Numbered from the stretch's first letter, positions 52,793-61,522 are shown. The stretch: DNA of 64,000 nucleotides from Streptomyces globisporus (GCA_014649555.1 BMTG01000004.1:544031-608030), one strand, 5' to 3'. Translations and numbers: made by a program. Notes: generated by a model not told the origin, from the letters alone.

Positions 52793-53437
52793 ATGTCCGG
52801 TGTCTACGCGCGTCGCCTCTCCGTCGTCGCCGCAACCGCAGCACTCGCCGCCACGTCCGCCCTGTTCACCGCTCCCAGCGCCCAGGCCGCCATGCCCACC
52901 CCGGTCAGCGCGGCGACCGCACGGACCTACCTCGGTCAGCTCACCGTCGGCGCGGAGGGCTCGTCCAGCGGCTACAGCCGCGACAAGTTCCCGCACTGGA
53001 TCACCCAGTCGGGAGCCTGCAACACCCGCGAGGTCGTCCTCAAGCGCGACGGCACGAACGTCCAGCAGGACTCCGCCTGCGCCGCGGTCAGCGGCAGTTG
53101 GTACTCGCCCTACGACGGCGCCACCTGGAGCGCCGCCTCCGACGTGGACATCGACCACATGGTCCCCCTGGCCGAGGCCTGGCGCTCCGGCGCGAGCAGC
53201 TGGACCACCACCCAGCGCCAGTCGTTCGCCAACGACCTGACCCGCCCCCAGCTCATCGCGGTCACCGACAACGTGAACCAGTCCAAGGGCGACAAGGACC
53301 CGGCCGAGTGGATGCCGCCGAGCTCCTCGTACAAGTGCACCTACGTCCGCGCCTGGGTCCACGTCAAGAAGCAGTACAACCTGAGCGTCGACTCCGCCGA
53401 GAAGAGTGCGCTGCAGTCGGCCCTGAACGGCTGCTGA
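52793..53437 (+). CDS. Secreted HNH-family nuclease (GmrSD C-terminal type)
   Basis: The 214-residue exported protein starts at ATG 52793 with GGGAG 5 bases upstream; an in-frame ATG at 52781 overlaps that site. The signal peptide ends near APSAQAA (residue 33). The HNH/DUF1524 core has DIDHMVPLAEAW near 117, FANDLTRPQLIAV, an NQSKGDKDPAEWMPP block and a C-terminal YVRAWVHVKKQYNL. Cys pairs (about C78/C93 and C181/C214) suit an extracellular enzyme. The likely activity is non-specific nucleic-acid hydrolysis. Confidence 0.85.
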   Translation: MSGVYARRLSVVAATAALAATSALFTAPSAQAAMPTPVSAATARTYLGQLTVGAEGSSSGYSRDKFPHWITQSGACNTREVVLKRDGTNVQQDSACAAVSGSWYSPYDGATWSAASDVDIDHMVPLAEAWRSGASSWTTTQRQSFANDLTRPQLIAVTDNVNQSKGDKDPAEWMPPSSSYKCTYVRAWVHVKKQYNLSVDSAEKSALQSALNGC

Positions 53438-53542
53438 CCCCGGTGCGGGTCCCCTGACGCTCCCGCCGGGACCTGTGCGCGGCCCCTCCGCGTTCTGTAC
53501 GTTACGGAGCCGATCCGTACCGGCGTCGCGAGGAGGCACCAC

Positions 53543-55297
53543 ATGACCGGGCTGCGCCTGGGACCACTGCTGCGGTACGTCGACTGGGAGTCCGGGTCCA
53601 CCGCGACCGTCTGGGTCGAGGCGAGCCGTCCGTGCACCGTGGAAGTGCGGTGCGCGGACGGCGCCTCGGGAACGTCGCCCACCTTCTCCGTTGCCGGGCA
53701 CCACTACGCCCTGGTCGTGGTGGAGGGGCTGACGCCCGGCTCGACGACGGCGTACGAGGTGCTGATCGGCTTCCGGCGCGTCTGGCCGCCCGACGACACC
53801 CGTCTCCCGCCGAGCACCATCACCACGCCGCCGGTGGCGACGCCGGCAGACCCGGGGAAGGGCGTGGCGGAGAGCGCCGGGGCCGCCTCGGACGGCGTGC
53901 GGATCTCGTTCGGGTCGTGCCGCTGGGCGGCCGCCCCGGACGGCGGGCACGATCCCGTGGGGCCGGACGCCCTGGTCACCCTGGCCACCCACCTCGCCGC
54001 GGATCCGGCGGCCGAGCGGCCCGACGTCCTGCTGCTCCTGGGCGACCAGGTGTACGCGGACGAGACCTCCGCCGCGACCCGGCGCAGGCTCGCCGCCCGC
54101 CGGGACCTGAAGGAGCCGCCCGGCGCGGAGATCGCGGACTACGAGGAGTACACCTACCTCTACGACGAATCGTGGCGCGATCCGGAGGTCCGCTGGCTGC
54201 TCTCCACGGTTCCCAGCTGCATGATCTTCGACGACCACGACGTGATCGACGACTGGAACACCAGCGCCGCCTGGCAGCGGGACATCCGCGCCACGCCCTG
54301 GTGGCACGAACGGATCGTCAGTGGGCTGATGTCGTACTGGGTCCACCAGCACCTGGGCAACCTCTCCCCCGCCGAACTGGCCGCCGACCCCGTGTACGCG
54401 GCGGTCAGGGCCTCGCCCGACGGCACGGAGGCGCTGCGCCGCTTCGCCGCCGAGACCGACGCGGACCCCGCCCGCACCCGGTGGAGCTATCGGCGTGTTT
54501 TCGGCCGAGTACGGCTGGTGATGGTCGACACCCGCGCGGCCCGCGTTCTGGCCGAGGACCGGCGGGCGATGCTCGACCCCGAGGAGGCCGACTGGCTGCG
54601 AGAAGCGGTCCTGGACGACCCCGCTTCGTATGACCATCTGCTCATCGGCAGCTCTCTGCCGTGGCTGCTGCCCCCGCTCGTCCACGACGCGGAGCGCTGG
54701 AACGCCTCGCTGTGCGCCGGCGTACGCGGGGACCGCTGGGCACGCTTCGGCGAGAAGGTCCGCCGCGCCGGTGACCTGGAGCATTGGGCCGCCTTCCCGG
54801 AATCGTTCGACCGGTTCACGGAGTTGCTGCGGGAGGCCGCGAGCGGCCCGGACGCACCGGCGACGGTATGCGTCCTCTCGGGCGATGTGCACCACGCCTA
54901 CGTCACCGAGCCCCGATGGCCGGACACTCCGCCCGGGAACGGACGCGCTTCCGGTACCGCCTCCGCCCCAGGCCCCGGAAGCGCCCCGGTGGCCCGCGTC
55001 CTCCAGCTGACCTGCTCACCCGTGCACAACTCGGTCCCCCGGTGGATCCAGGCGGGATTCCGCTTCGGCTGGAGCCGGACGGGCCGGCGGATCGGCCGAC
55101 TCCTTTCGCGCCACGGCCGCACCGGAGCGTCGCCGGTCACCTGGGACAGGGCGGGCGGCCCCTGGTTCGGTAACCAGCTCATGACGCTCACATTGCTTGG
55201 CCGGAAGTCTGCGCTGACATTGGTACAGGCCACTGCAGGGAAGCGGGGGGCCCAGCTCGAAGCCGTTCTTGAGCGTTCACTCACCCCTGAGGGTTAG
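53543..55297 (+). CDS. PhoD-like alkaline phosphatase/phosphodiesterase
   Basis: The 584-residue metallophosphoesterase has an N-terminal beta-sandwich (about 1-110), then metal-binding motifs ISFGSCR, LLLLGDQVYADE, MIFDDHDVIDDW near 232 and CVLSGDVHHAY near 445. No Tat or Sec signal is seen, unlike classical PhoD, so it may be cytoplasmic. The product probably hydrolyses phosphomonoesters or diesters with Fe/Ca-type metal centres. Confidence 0.85.
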   Translation: MTGLRLGPLLRYVDWESGSTATVWVEASRPCTVEVRCADGASGTSPTFSVAGHHYALVVVEGLTPGSTTAYEVLIGFRRVWPPDDTRLPPSTITTPPVATPADPGKGVAESAGAASDGVRISFGSCRWAAAPDGGHDPVGPDALVTLATHLAADPAAERPDVLLLLGDQVYADETSAATRRRLAARRDLKEPPGAEIADYEEYTYLYDESWRDPEVRWLLSTVPSCMIFDDHDVIDDWNTSAAWQRDIRATPWWHERIVSGLMSYWVHQHLGNLSPAELAADPVYAAVRASPDGTEALRRFAAETDADPARTRWSYRRVFGRVRLVMVDTRAARVLAEDRRAMLDPEEADWLREAVLDDPASYDHLLIGSSLPWLLPPLVHDAERWNASLCAGVRGDRWARFGEKVRRAGDLEHWAAFPESFDRFTELLREAASGPDAPATVCVLSGDVHHAYVTEPRWPDTPPGNGRASGTASAPGPGSAPVARVLQLTCSPVHNSVPRWIQAGFRFGWSRTGRRIGRLLSRHGRTGASPVTWDRAGGPWFGNQLMTLTLLGRKSALTLVQATAGKRGAQLEAVLERSLTPEG

Positions 55298-55342
55298 GCG
55301 ATTTTCAGCCATCCGACAGAATGTTGAAGTTGCAAGCACTGG

Positions 55343-55361
55343 TGAGGTTTCCCTAACCTGA
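55343..55361. promoter_or_regulatory. Candidate iron box (DtxR/IdeR/DmdR1 type) before doxX
   Basis: TGAGGTTTCCCTAACCTGA matches the iron-box consensus TTAGGTTAGGCTAACCTAA at 14 of 19 bases, with intact AGGTT and AACCT arms. A GGGTTAGGC half-site lies about 50 bases upstream, at the end of the phosphatase gene. It lies 50 bases before the DoxX start. Confidence 0.5.
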
Positions 55362-55411
55362 TGCGCCCAGTCGGTTCACGTCCCCACCCCGACCGAAGGA
55401 GCCCGCCCCCC

Positions 55412-55867
55412 ATGCTCATCCGCTTGAACCAGGCGCAGCCCTATGTGCTCAGCCTCTTCCGCTTCGTCGTCGGCCTGCTCTTCGCCTTCCACGGCGCCGC
55501 CACCCTCTTCGGGGTGCTCGGCGGCACCCAGGCGGAGACCGGCGCCTGGCCCGGCTGGTACGCCGCTCTGATCCAGCTGGTCTGCGGGGCTCTCGTCGCC
55601 CTCGGTCTCGGCACCCGTGCCGCGGCGTTCCTCGCCTCGGGCTCGATGGCCTACGCGTACTTCAAGGTGCACCAGCCGGAAGCGTTCCTGCCGCTCCAGA
55701 ACGGCGGCGAGCCGTCGGCGATGTTCTGCTGGGCGTTCCTGCTGCTGGTCTTCACCGGTCCGGGAGCCGTCGCCCTGGACCGCTTCTTCGGTTCCCGGAG
55801 CACGGGCACGGAGGCCACCGCCGAGGACACGACCCGGCAGGACAAGGCCCCGGCCGTCTCGGTCTGA
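55412..55867 (+). CDS. DoxX-family membrane protein
   Basis: The 151-residue protein has four transmembrane helices, the DoxX start SLFRFVVGLLFAFHGAATLFG and a second-helix LIQLVCGALVALGLGTRAAAFLASG. GAAGGA lies upstream of ATG 55412. DoxX-like proteins in actinobacteria are linked to redox stress and membrane thiol systems. The iron-box-like site upstream would make it responsive to iron. The tail is Thr/Ala/Glu-rich. Confidence 0.82.
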   Translation: MLIRLNQAQPYVLSLFRFVVGLLFAFHGAATLFGVLGGTQAETGAWPGWYAALIQLVCGALVALGLGTRAAAFLASGSMAYAYFKVHQPEAFLPLQNGGEPSAMFCWAFLLLVFTGPGAVALDRFFGSRSTGTEATAEDTTRQDKAPAVSV

Positions 55868-55931
55868 CCGGCCCTCCCCGGCCCCCGCGTTCCGGCGCCG
55901 ACCCGGCGCGCGGCGGGACCGGAAACGTACG

Positions 55932-55976
55932 GCGGCGCCCCGCTCCCCCGAGTTCGCGGAGGGAGCGGGGCGCCGC
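55932..55976. terminator. 16-bp perfect-stem terminator
   Basis: Positions 55932-55947 pair with 55961-55976. It lies between the convergent DoxX and Cu/Zn-SOD-like genes. Confidence 0.85.
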
Positions 55977-55997
55977 GGCGTATGCCGTGCTACGCGG

Positions 55998-56825
55998 TCA
56001 GGCCCGTCCCCCGGGCCCGAACGGCACCGTGAAGCAGGCGGCCCGCTCCCCCGCACCGCCCTGCCGGTCGTGGATGATCACCGACCGCGCCCCGCCTTCC
56101 CGGAAGTTCCAGTCGTGCAGGGCCTCCGCGCGCCCGTCGCCGTCCTCGTCCGTCCGGAAGTCCAGCCACACCTCGTTGACCGGGTCCGCGGTCGCCGACG
56201 GGCGGTTCTGGTAGTGCGGCCCCGCGGCGGCCGGGTTGGCGCCGCAGGGCGAGGTGTGCACGTGCATCCCGTACGCACGGCCGGGCACGAGCCCGTGCAG
56301 GCGCGTCCCCACCCGGGTACCGGACGGTTCGGTGAACTGGGTGATCTCGATCCGGGCGCCCGCCGGCACCAGCCGGGTGTCGTACGTCAACGCGTCGGAC
56401 GGCACGAACGAACCGGGCGGGGAGAACACCCCCGCGGCCCGCATCCACGAACTGCCGCCCGTGGCGGCGACGTCATCGGCCACGGCGGCGGTGCGACTCT
56501 GGTCCGCCGCGGGAGCGCCGTGCGCGCCGTGGCCTTCTGAGGCGTCATGCGCACCGGAGCCGTCGTGGGCGCCGTGGCCGCCAGGTGCGTCGGGGGCGCC
56601 ATGAGCACCCTGACTGCCGTGCCCGCTGTGGGTGGCCTCCTGGGCAACACCGACGCCTGCTCCGTACGCCAGCGTCAGCAGGGCCACCGCGCCCGCCAGC
56701 GCGCCCGGTGCCCGTGAGATGCCCCGGCCCCGCGACCTCGCGCGGCCCTCGGGTCCCACCGTCGGCCGCCCTTCCGAAATCGGGTGCACGGGACCCCGTC
56801 CCGTCCGTACCATCCATGCCGTCAT
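55998..56825 (-). CDS. Cu/Zn superoxide dismutase-like secreted protein with His-rich region
   Basis: The 275-residue product's N-terminal membrane/signal helix lies at about 42-62. A His/Gly/Ala-rich segment (about 65-105) with at least nine His in HG/HGA repeats follows. The SOD_Cu fold spans about 145-275, with H188 and H190 (GMHVHTSPCG), PHYQ near 204 and an acidic DEDGDG loop. The usual zinc loop and C-terminal copper His are only partly recognisable. The His-rich part could store or deliver metal. It is probably extracellular. Confidence 0.75.
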   Translation of the reverse strand: MTAWMVRTGRGPVHPISEGRPTVGPEGRARSRGRGISRAPGALAGAVALLTLAYGAGVGVAQEATHSGHGSQGAHGAPDAPGGHGAHDGSGAHDASEGHGAHGAPAADQSRTAAVADDVAATGGSSWMRAAGVFSPPGSFVPSDALTYDTRLVPAGARIEITQFTEPSGTRVGTRLHGLVPGRAYGMHVHTSPCGANPAAAGPHYQNRPSATADPVNEVWLDFRTDEDGDGRAEALHDWNFREGGARSVIIHDRQGGAGERAACFTVPFGPGGRA

Positions 56826-57023
56826 GCGCTGCTCCTCGCTCGTGCCGGTCGTTCTCCCCGCCTAACGGGCGCATGGCCGTCAGGTGTACGTGACCTGCAC
56901 AACATCACCCGCCCCGGGCGATCTCGGGAGAAGCCCCACGCGTACGCTGTACAGCTGAACCTGCCGCCCCTGCCGCTCCCCTGCGACCGTCGCGGCGTCG
57001 ACACGATCGGGGAGTCGTAGACG

Positions 57024-57689
57024 GTGTTGGAGAGTGTGGCTGCGCTGACCAGCAGCCCATGGATCTACGTGGTGGTCGCCGCCTCCGTCCTCCTGGACGT
57101 CTTCCTGCCCCTCCTGCCCAGCGGTGTTCTGGTCATCACGGCCGCCACGGCGGCGGCAGCGGGCTCCACCACCGTGAACGGTGCCGGCGAGGGCACCGCC
57201 GGAGAGGTCCCCTCGCTCGTGGTCCTGATCCTGTGCGCGGCCACCGCATCGGTGCTCGGCGACCTGGTCGCCTACCGGCTCGCCTGGCGCGGGGGCGACT
57301 GGCTGGACCGGGCCATCGCCCGCTCCCGGCGCCTGACCAGCGCGCAGGAACGTCTCGGCGCGGCCCTGAGCCGGGGCGGCGGCGCGCTGGTGATCATCGC
57401 CCGGTTCGCCCCCGCCGGCCGCTCCGTGGTCTCCCTCGGCGCGGGCGCAGCCCATCGCAGGAAGCGGGACTTCCTCCCCTGGTCCGCGCTGGCGGGCCTG
57501 GCCTGGGCCGGTTACAGCGTGGGCCTCGGCTACTTCGGCGGCCGGTGGCTGGGCTCGACCTGGTTCGGCACGGCCGTCTCGGTGCTGGCCCTGTTCGTGG
57601 CAGGCGCGCTGGCCGCGTTCCTGGTCAAGCGCCCCGCGACGCGCCCCGTATCTCCAGGCCGTCGAGCAGCTTCATCGTCGCTGCGGTGA
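57024..57689 (+). CDS. DedA-family membrane protein
   Basis: The 221-residue product starts at GTG 57024, with GGGGAG upstream. DedA/SNARE-associated features are LPSGVLVITAA, ASVLGDLVAYRLAWRGGDWL, the central RFAPAGRSVVSLGAGAAHRRKRDFL motif and a SALAGLAWAGYSVGLGYFGG helix. Family members move undecaprenyl phosphate or related lipids across the membrane. Its 3' 65 bases overlap the convergent DUF2277 gene. Confidence 0.83.
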   Translation: MLESVAALTSSPWIYVVVAASVLLDVFLPLLPSGVLVITAATAAAAGSTTVNGAGEGTAGEVPSLVVLILCAATASVLGDLVAYRLAWRGGDWLDRAIARSRRLTSAQERLGAALSRGGGALVIIARFAPAGRSVVSLGAGAAHRRKRDFLPWSALAGLAWAGYSVGLGYFGGRWLGSTWFGTAVSVLALFVAGALAAFLVKRPATRPVSPGRRAASSSLR

Positions 57690-57849
57690 TCTCGTCGACG
57701 GCACGGTCGAACACCTCCCGGTTGTGCGCGGCGGGCGCGCGGAACCCGGAGACCTTGCGTACGTACTGAAGGGCGGCGGCCCGCATGTCCTCCTCGGTGG
57801 CCTCTTCGGGGAGGGCGGGCGGGCGGAGCGTCTTGATGCTGCGGCACAT
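57625..57849 (-). CDS. DUF2277 small protein
   Basis: The 74-residue product starts at ATG 57849 and begins MCRSIKTLRPP, the invariant start of DUF2277. It continues with ATEEDMRAAALQYVRKVSGFR and a C-terminal AVDEITAATMKLLDGL. It is predicted helical and cytoplasmic. Function unknown. Confidence 0.82.
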   Translation of the reverse strand: MCRSIKTLRPPALPEEATEEDMRAAALQYVRKVSGFRAPAAHNREVFDRAVDEITAATMKLLDGLEIRGASRGA

Positions 57850-57881
57850 GACTCCAGTGTGGACCGCCCCACTGACAACGG

Positions 57882-57908
57882 ACACCCGGCCGCGGGGCGG
57901 CCGGGTGT
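57882..57908 (-). terminator. 12-bp hairpin terminator
   Basis: ACACCCGGCCGC pairs perfectly with GCGGCCGGGTGT around a GGG loop. It is placed just after the leftward DUF7144 gene. Confidence 0.75.
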
Positions 57909-57929
57909 TTCACTGTCTGCGCCGGTCGC

Positions 57930-58394
57930 TCAGCCGCTCCGCGCCCAGTCGTCCCTGTCCGACCGGTCGGTGCACAGGGCCCAGATGACGAAGACGTCGA
58001 TCGCGATGGTGACGATGGCCCAGACCGGGGTGTACGGAAGCCACATGAAGTTGGCGATGAGGTTCAGGGAGGCAAGGGCGACGCCCGCGCCGCGGGCCCA
58101 GGCCGCGCCTTTGAGGATGCCCCAGCCCACGAGGATCAGGACCACGCCGAGGATGAGGTGGATCCAGCCCCACGAGGTGACGCTGAACTTGAAGACGTAG
58201 TCGTTGATCCGCGTGTAGACGTCGTTCGAGGCGATCCCCGCGATGCCCTTCAGCACTCCGAGGACACCGTCCACGAAGAGCAGGACACCGGCGAACACCG
58301 TTCCCCCGGCCGCCCACGGGCTGCCCGGGTCGCCGCCCGGACGGGGTTCGGCGGGGCGCGAGGCGCTGGGCGGGGGTGTGCTGGACTGCGACAT
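57930..58394 (-). CDS. DUF7144-family membrane protein
   Basis: The 154-residue product starts at ATG 58394. A Pro/Ser-rich N-terminus of 30 residues is followed by four transmembrane helices. The family pattern is VFAGVLLFVDGVLGVLKGIAG, YVFKFSVTSWGWIHLILGV, ARGAGVALASLNLIANFMWLP and AIDVFVIWALCT. Common in streptomycetes; function unknown. Confidence 0.82.
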   Translation of the reverse strand: MSQSSTPPPSASRPAEPRPGGDPGSPWAAGGTVFAGVLLFVDGVLGVLKGIAGIASNDVYTRINDYVFKFSVTSWGWIHLILGVVLILVGWGILKGAAWARGAGVALASLNLIANFMWLPYTPVWAIVTIAIDVFVIWALCTDRSDRDDWARSG

Positions 58395-58548
58395 GAGGAC
58401 TCCTTGGCCGGAACAGGTGCCGGTTCATCCGGATCGGATACGGAACGCCTGCTGTCCTGATCCGCCCCGGTGGTGCGGGCAGATCAGCTCCGACGTTCCT
58501 CGCGGCATCCGGGCGCAGCCAGCGGGACGCACCCGTTCGGGTGAAGGG

Positions 58549-58902
58549 TCATGGCGCGCTGACCGTGACGATGCGCCCCTGGGCGTCGACGGTGAGCGCC
58601 TCCCGTTCGACGCGGTTGACCAGGGAGAGACCGGCCCACACGACGCCCCACACCAGGCACGAGAAGACGGTGAGGAAGGCGTGCAGCACGTGGTTCACCG
58701 GCTGCCCGCGCACCAGCACCGCCTGGCTCCCGGAGCGGGACTCGACGCGCCAGCCGCTCGCGATGCGCCGGCTCACGACCCAGTCCAGGATCAGCGCCCG
58801 CTGTGCTGCGTCGGGAGGCTCGCGCCCGGCGTCCCCGGCGACGTAATAGCCGGGCGGTGGTTCGATCGACGCGCTCTCCCGTACCGTTCGACGACGCTTC
58901 AC
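58549..58902 (-). CDS. Small membrane protein, hypothetical
   Basis: The 117-residue product has a basic N-terminus (MKRRRTVRE), a soluble part with DWVVSRRIASGWRVESRSG near 45, and one or two hydrophobic segments at about 70-95 (HAFLTVFSCLVWGVVWAGLSLV). It ends in ALTVDAQGRIVTV. It follows a 72-residue gene after four bases, so the two form an operon. Function not recognised. Confidence 0.7.
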   Translation of the reverse strand: MKRRRTVRESASIEPPPGYYVAGDAGREPPDAAQRALILDWVVSRRIASGWRVESRSGSQAVLVRGQPVNHVLHAFLTVFSCLVWGVVWAGLSLVNRVEREALTVDAQGRIVTVSAP

Positions 58903-58906
58903 GGGT

Positions 58907-59125
58907 TCACCCCCAGGTGTCGAGGTCGCCGCCGCGCCATTCGATCAGCCCGGGCCGGTCCAGCTCGACGATCTTGTCGGGCCCGGGGGCGAACCCCGCG
59001 GCCCGCAGCAGCGCGGCCACCTCGCCCCGCCCGTGCGCCAGGCCCACGATCTGGCCGTGCACGGTGACCCGCCGTCCTCCCGTCGCGGAAGGCGGATAGA
59101 CGATCACGGGCGGGTGCTCGGCCAT
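58907..59125 (-). CDS. Small conserved hypothetical protein
   Basis: The 72-residue product starts at ATG 59125 and contains VIVYPPSATGGRRVTVHGQ, GRGEVAALLRAAGFAPG and ends WRGGDLDTWG. The beta-rich N-terminus and helical middle suggest a compact fold. It is first gene of a two-gene operon with the membrane protein at 58549. Confidence 0.65.
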   Translation of the reverse strand: MAEHPPVIVYPPSATGGRRVTVHGQIVGLAHGRGEVAALLRAAGFAPGPDKIVELDRPGLIEWRGGDLDTWG

Positions 59126-59258
59126 GCCTCCACGGTGCCCCGAGCCCTGTCCCCGCGCATCCCGGGCGGCCCCGCCCCGCTCCACGGAACCGCCCGGGCG
59201 CGCCCCGACGTCCCCGAAGACGTCTCCACGATCATGAGCCACGACGGAGGACCCGCCC

Positions 59259-59882
59259 ATGACGGCAACGGCCGCCCGCTATCTGTACGTGACCCGGCAC
59301 GGCGAGGCCTCCGAGGACGAGACCACGCTGACGGAGGCCGGCCGCCGCCAGGCCGCCCTGCTCGGGGAGCGGCTGCGCGGGGCCCCGATCACGGCGATCC
59401 ACCACGGCCCGCTCGCCCGCGCCGAGCAGTCGGCGCGGGCGATGGGCGAGCAGCTGCCGGGGGTTCCGCTGCTGCGGTCCGAACCGGCGGGCGACTACCT
59501 CCCGTACCTGCCGTCACGGGAGGAGCTGCCGGCGGAGTCGGCCGACCGGACGCTCGCCCGGCTGGCCGAATTCCCGGCGGCGGAACGCGAGCTGGGCCCC
59601 GGTCTCGCACAGGAGGCTCTCGTACGGTTCACGGGAACGGTCGAGGGTGACGAGCCCCGCCATGAACTCCTCGTCACCCACAACTTCCTGGTCGGCTGGC
59701 TCGTCCGGGCCGCGCTGGACGCCCCGAAGTGGCGCTGGCTGGGCCTCAACCACGCCAACGCCGGGCTGACCGTGATCCGTTACGCGCCCGGCCGCCCCCC
59801 GGCGCTCCTCCTGTTCAACGACACGGGCCATCTGCCCGCCGAACTCCGCTGGACCGGCTTCCTGCCCGAACTGCACATCTGA
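59259..59882 (+). CDS. Histidine phosphatase (phosphoglycerate mutase-like)
   Basis: The 207-residue product has the active-site VTRHGEAS near residue 13, LTEAGRRQAALLGERL, and the second His in LLVTHNFLVGWLV near 147. Family phosphatases form a phospho-His intermediate and act on small phosphomonoesters or phosphoproteins. It converges on the IMPase-like gene with five bases between stops. Confidence 0.83.
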   Translation: MTATAARYLYVTRHGEASEDETTLTEAGRRQAALLGERLRGAPITAIHHGPLARAEQSARAMGEQLPGVPLLRSEPAGDYLPYLPSREELPAESADRTLARLAEFPAAERELGPGLAQEALVRFTGTVEGDEPRHELLVTHNFLVGWLVRAALDAPKWRWLGLNHANAGLTVIRYAPGRPPALLLFNDTGHLPAELRWTGFLPELHI

Positions 59883-59887
59883 GAGGT

Positions 59888-60709
59888 TCAGCCGGTCCGC
59901 CCGCGACCGCCGATCATCGACATGAGCAGCTCGTGCGTCCCCGCGTCCGCGGCCGCGACGAGCCCGCTGCCACTCGACCCGCCCGGTCCGACCGGGCGGC
60001 CGTCGATTCCGGTGACGACGCAGCCGGCGGCCCGGCACAGAGCGATCCCGGCGGCGAAGTGCACGCTCCCGCTCAGGTCACCGCCGTCCGTGACGTAGGC
60101 GGCCCGCCTGCCCGCCGCGACCCAGGCCAGCGCCAGCGTCGTGGAGACGACGCGCGGGCGGAAGTTCTCGACGAACCCGGGGTGGGCGAGCAGGTCGACG
60201 GCCCGGAATCCGGGGGCGCTCGGGAAGGGCGGATCGAGGTTCACATCCACCAACCGGGTGTCCGCCGTGGCCGTCAACGGCCGCTCGTCGCCCGGCACTC
60301 CGGTCCGGACCCGGGCGCTCTCCCCGTCGGCGAGGAAGACCTCGCCGCTGAACGGATCGGCCACGGCGGCCGGACCGTTGCGCAACACCACGTTGACAGC
60401 GACAAGTTGGGAGCCGCTGGCGTAGTTGAGCGTCCCGCACAGGGGGTCCACCAGCCACTCCCGCTCGGCGTCGGCCGCTCCCTGCCGGCCGCCCTCCTCA
60501 CCGTGCACCGCGTCCCCGGGCCGGGCGGCGCGGATGACGTCGAGGATCGCCTCCTCGGCGGCCAGGTCGGCGTCGGTGGCGAAGTCCCCGGCTCCCTTGT
60601 CGATACGGGAGTGGAGCCGCCCGTACCGGGCCCGTACGACCTCCGCCCCGGCCAGCGCGGCGGCTGCCGCGACCTCGGTGTCCGTCAGGTTCATGGATGC
60701 GTCGATCAC
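59888..60709 (-). CDS. Inositol monophosphatase-like protein with altered metal ligands
   Basis: The 273-residue product starts at GTG 60709, overlapping the GNAT stop (GTGA); ATG 60694 is an alternative. The IMPase fold is visible: DFATDADLAAEEAIL, VHGEEGG and WLVDPLCGTLNYA. The usual DPxDGT is DPLCGT here, and the C-terminal WDxAAG Asp is replaced (GSVHFAAGIAL). Two of the standard metal-binding Asp residues therefore seem missing. It may have a different metal geometry or be inactive on inositol phosphate. Confidence 0.75.
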   Translation of the reverse strand: MIDASMNLTDTEVAAAAALAGAEVVRARYGRLHSRIDKGAGDFATDADLAAEEAILDVIRAARPGDAVHGEEGGRQGAADAEREWLVDPLCGTLNYASGSQLVAVNVVLRNGPAAVADPFSGEVFLADGESARVRTGVPGDERPLTATADTRLVDVNLDPPFPSAPGFRAVDLLAHPGFVENFRPRVVSTTLALAWVAAGRRAAYVTDGGDLSGSVHFAAGIALCRAAGCVVTGIDGRPVGPGGSSGSGLVAAADAGTHELLMSMIGGRGRTG

Positions 60710-61359
60710 GCCCCCTCCCGACGGCCGAGGAGCAGCGCCTCCGAGCCGACCGGCCGGAATCCGGCGGCCTGGAACGCCCGGATGCTGCGCGCGTTGCCCG
60801 CGGCCTGCTGCGACCAGAGCGGTTCGCCCGGGGGTACGAGATGCCGTGCGGCGGTGGCGAGGGCGCGCCCGAGCCCCCGGTGCCGGGCGTCCTCGTCCAG
60901 CTCGACGGCCACCTCCCAACGACCGGCCACGCCGCGCCCGAGCACCAGCACTCCCCCGTCGACCTCCCACATCCGCACCCCGTCCCGGCGCCGACGGGCA
61001 CTCACGACCCGCGGGTGCACGGGATCAGTGATCTCCCTTAGTTCCAGGCCGGGTTCACCGGGCAGCGAGGACGCCACGGTCAGGAGGTCGATCGTGTCGG
61101 TGGTCCGCCCGGTACGTTCCAGGAAGGCCGAAAGGAAGCGCGGATGCATGGTCGCCGCCAGCGCATCGCAGTCCAGCGCGGCCAGCGTCGCGTGGACCCA
61201 CTCGGGGTCCTCATCGGTGAACACGACCGAGTGCGCGGTGAAGGCGATCACCCCCGTGTCGCGGCCGCTCGGCGCGGCGACCACGGTCGTCCTCCCGTCG
61301 GTCTCCGGAAACCGCCCGCACGCCGCCCCGTTCAGGATCTCCGCCAGCGTCTGCCCCAT
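60706..61359 (-). CDS. GNAT-family acetyltransferase with N-terminal extension
   Basis: The 217-residue product starts at ATG 61359 with AGGGGG upstream. The C-terminal GNAT core has VELDEDARHRGLGRALATAAR near 160 and the QQAAGNARSIRAFQAAGFRPVG end. The first 90 residues form a separate domain beginning with GQTLAEILNGAACG. It is coupled to the IMPase-like gene by a four-base overlap. Confidence 0.8.
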   Translation of the reverse strand: MGQTLAEILNGAACGRFPETDGRTTVVAAPSGRDTGVIAFTAHSVVFTDEDPEWVHATLAALDCDALAATMHPRFLSAFLERTGRTTDTIDLLTVASSLPGEPGLELREITDPVHPRVVSARRRRDGVRMWEVDGGVLVLGRGVAGRWEVAVELDEDARHRGLGRALATAARHLVPPGEPLWSQQAAGNARSIRAFQAAGFRPVGSEALLLGRREGA

Positions 61360-61453
61360 CAACTGCCCCCTCGTCCTCCGCCGTTCGCCGCCCACGCTCA
61401 GGAGAAGCGCGGATCGTCCTCCAACGGTCAACGGCAGAAGGGACGATAACCCC

Positions 61454-61522
61454 ATGACCGATGAAGATCTGTTCGAGCCCGACCACCGCGACCGAAGCGA
61501 GACCGACGGGGATCACGTCTGA
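61454..61522 (+). CDS. Possible 22-residue leader peptide
   Basis: ATG 61454 has GAAGGGA upstream and encodes a very acidic peptide (MTDEDLFEPDHRDRSETDG...). Its stop overlaps the ATG of the next gene (TGATG). The coupling suggests it may be translated to support expression of the downstream gene, but it could be chance. Confidence 0.3.
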   Translation: MTDEDLFEPDHRDRSETDGDHV

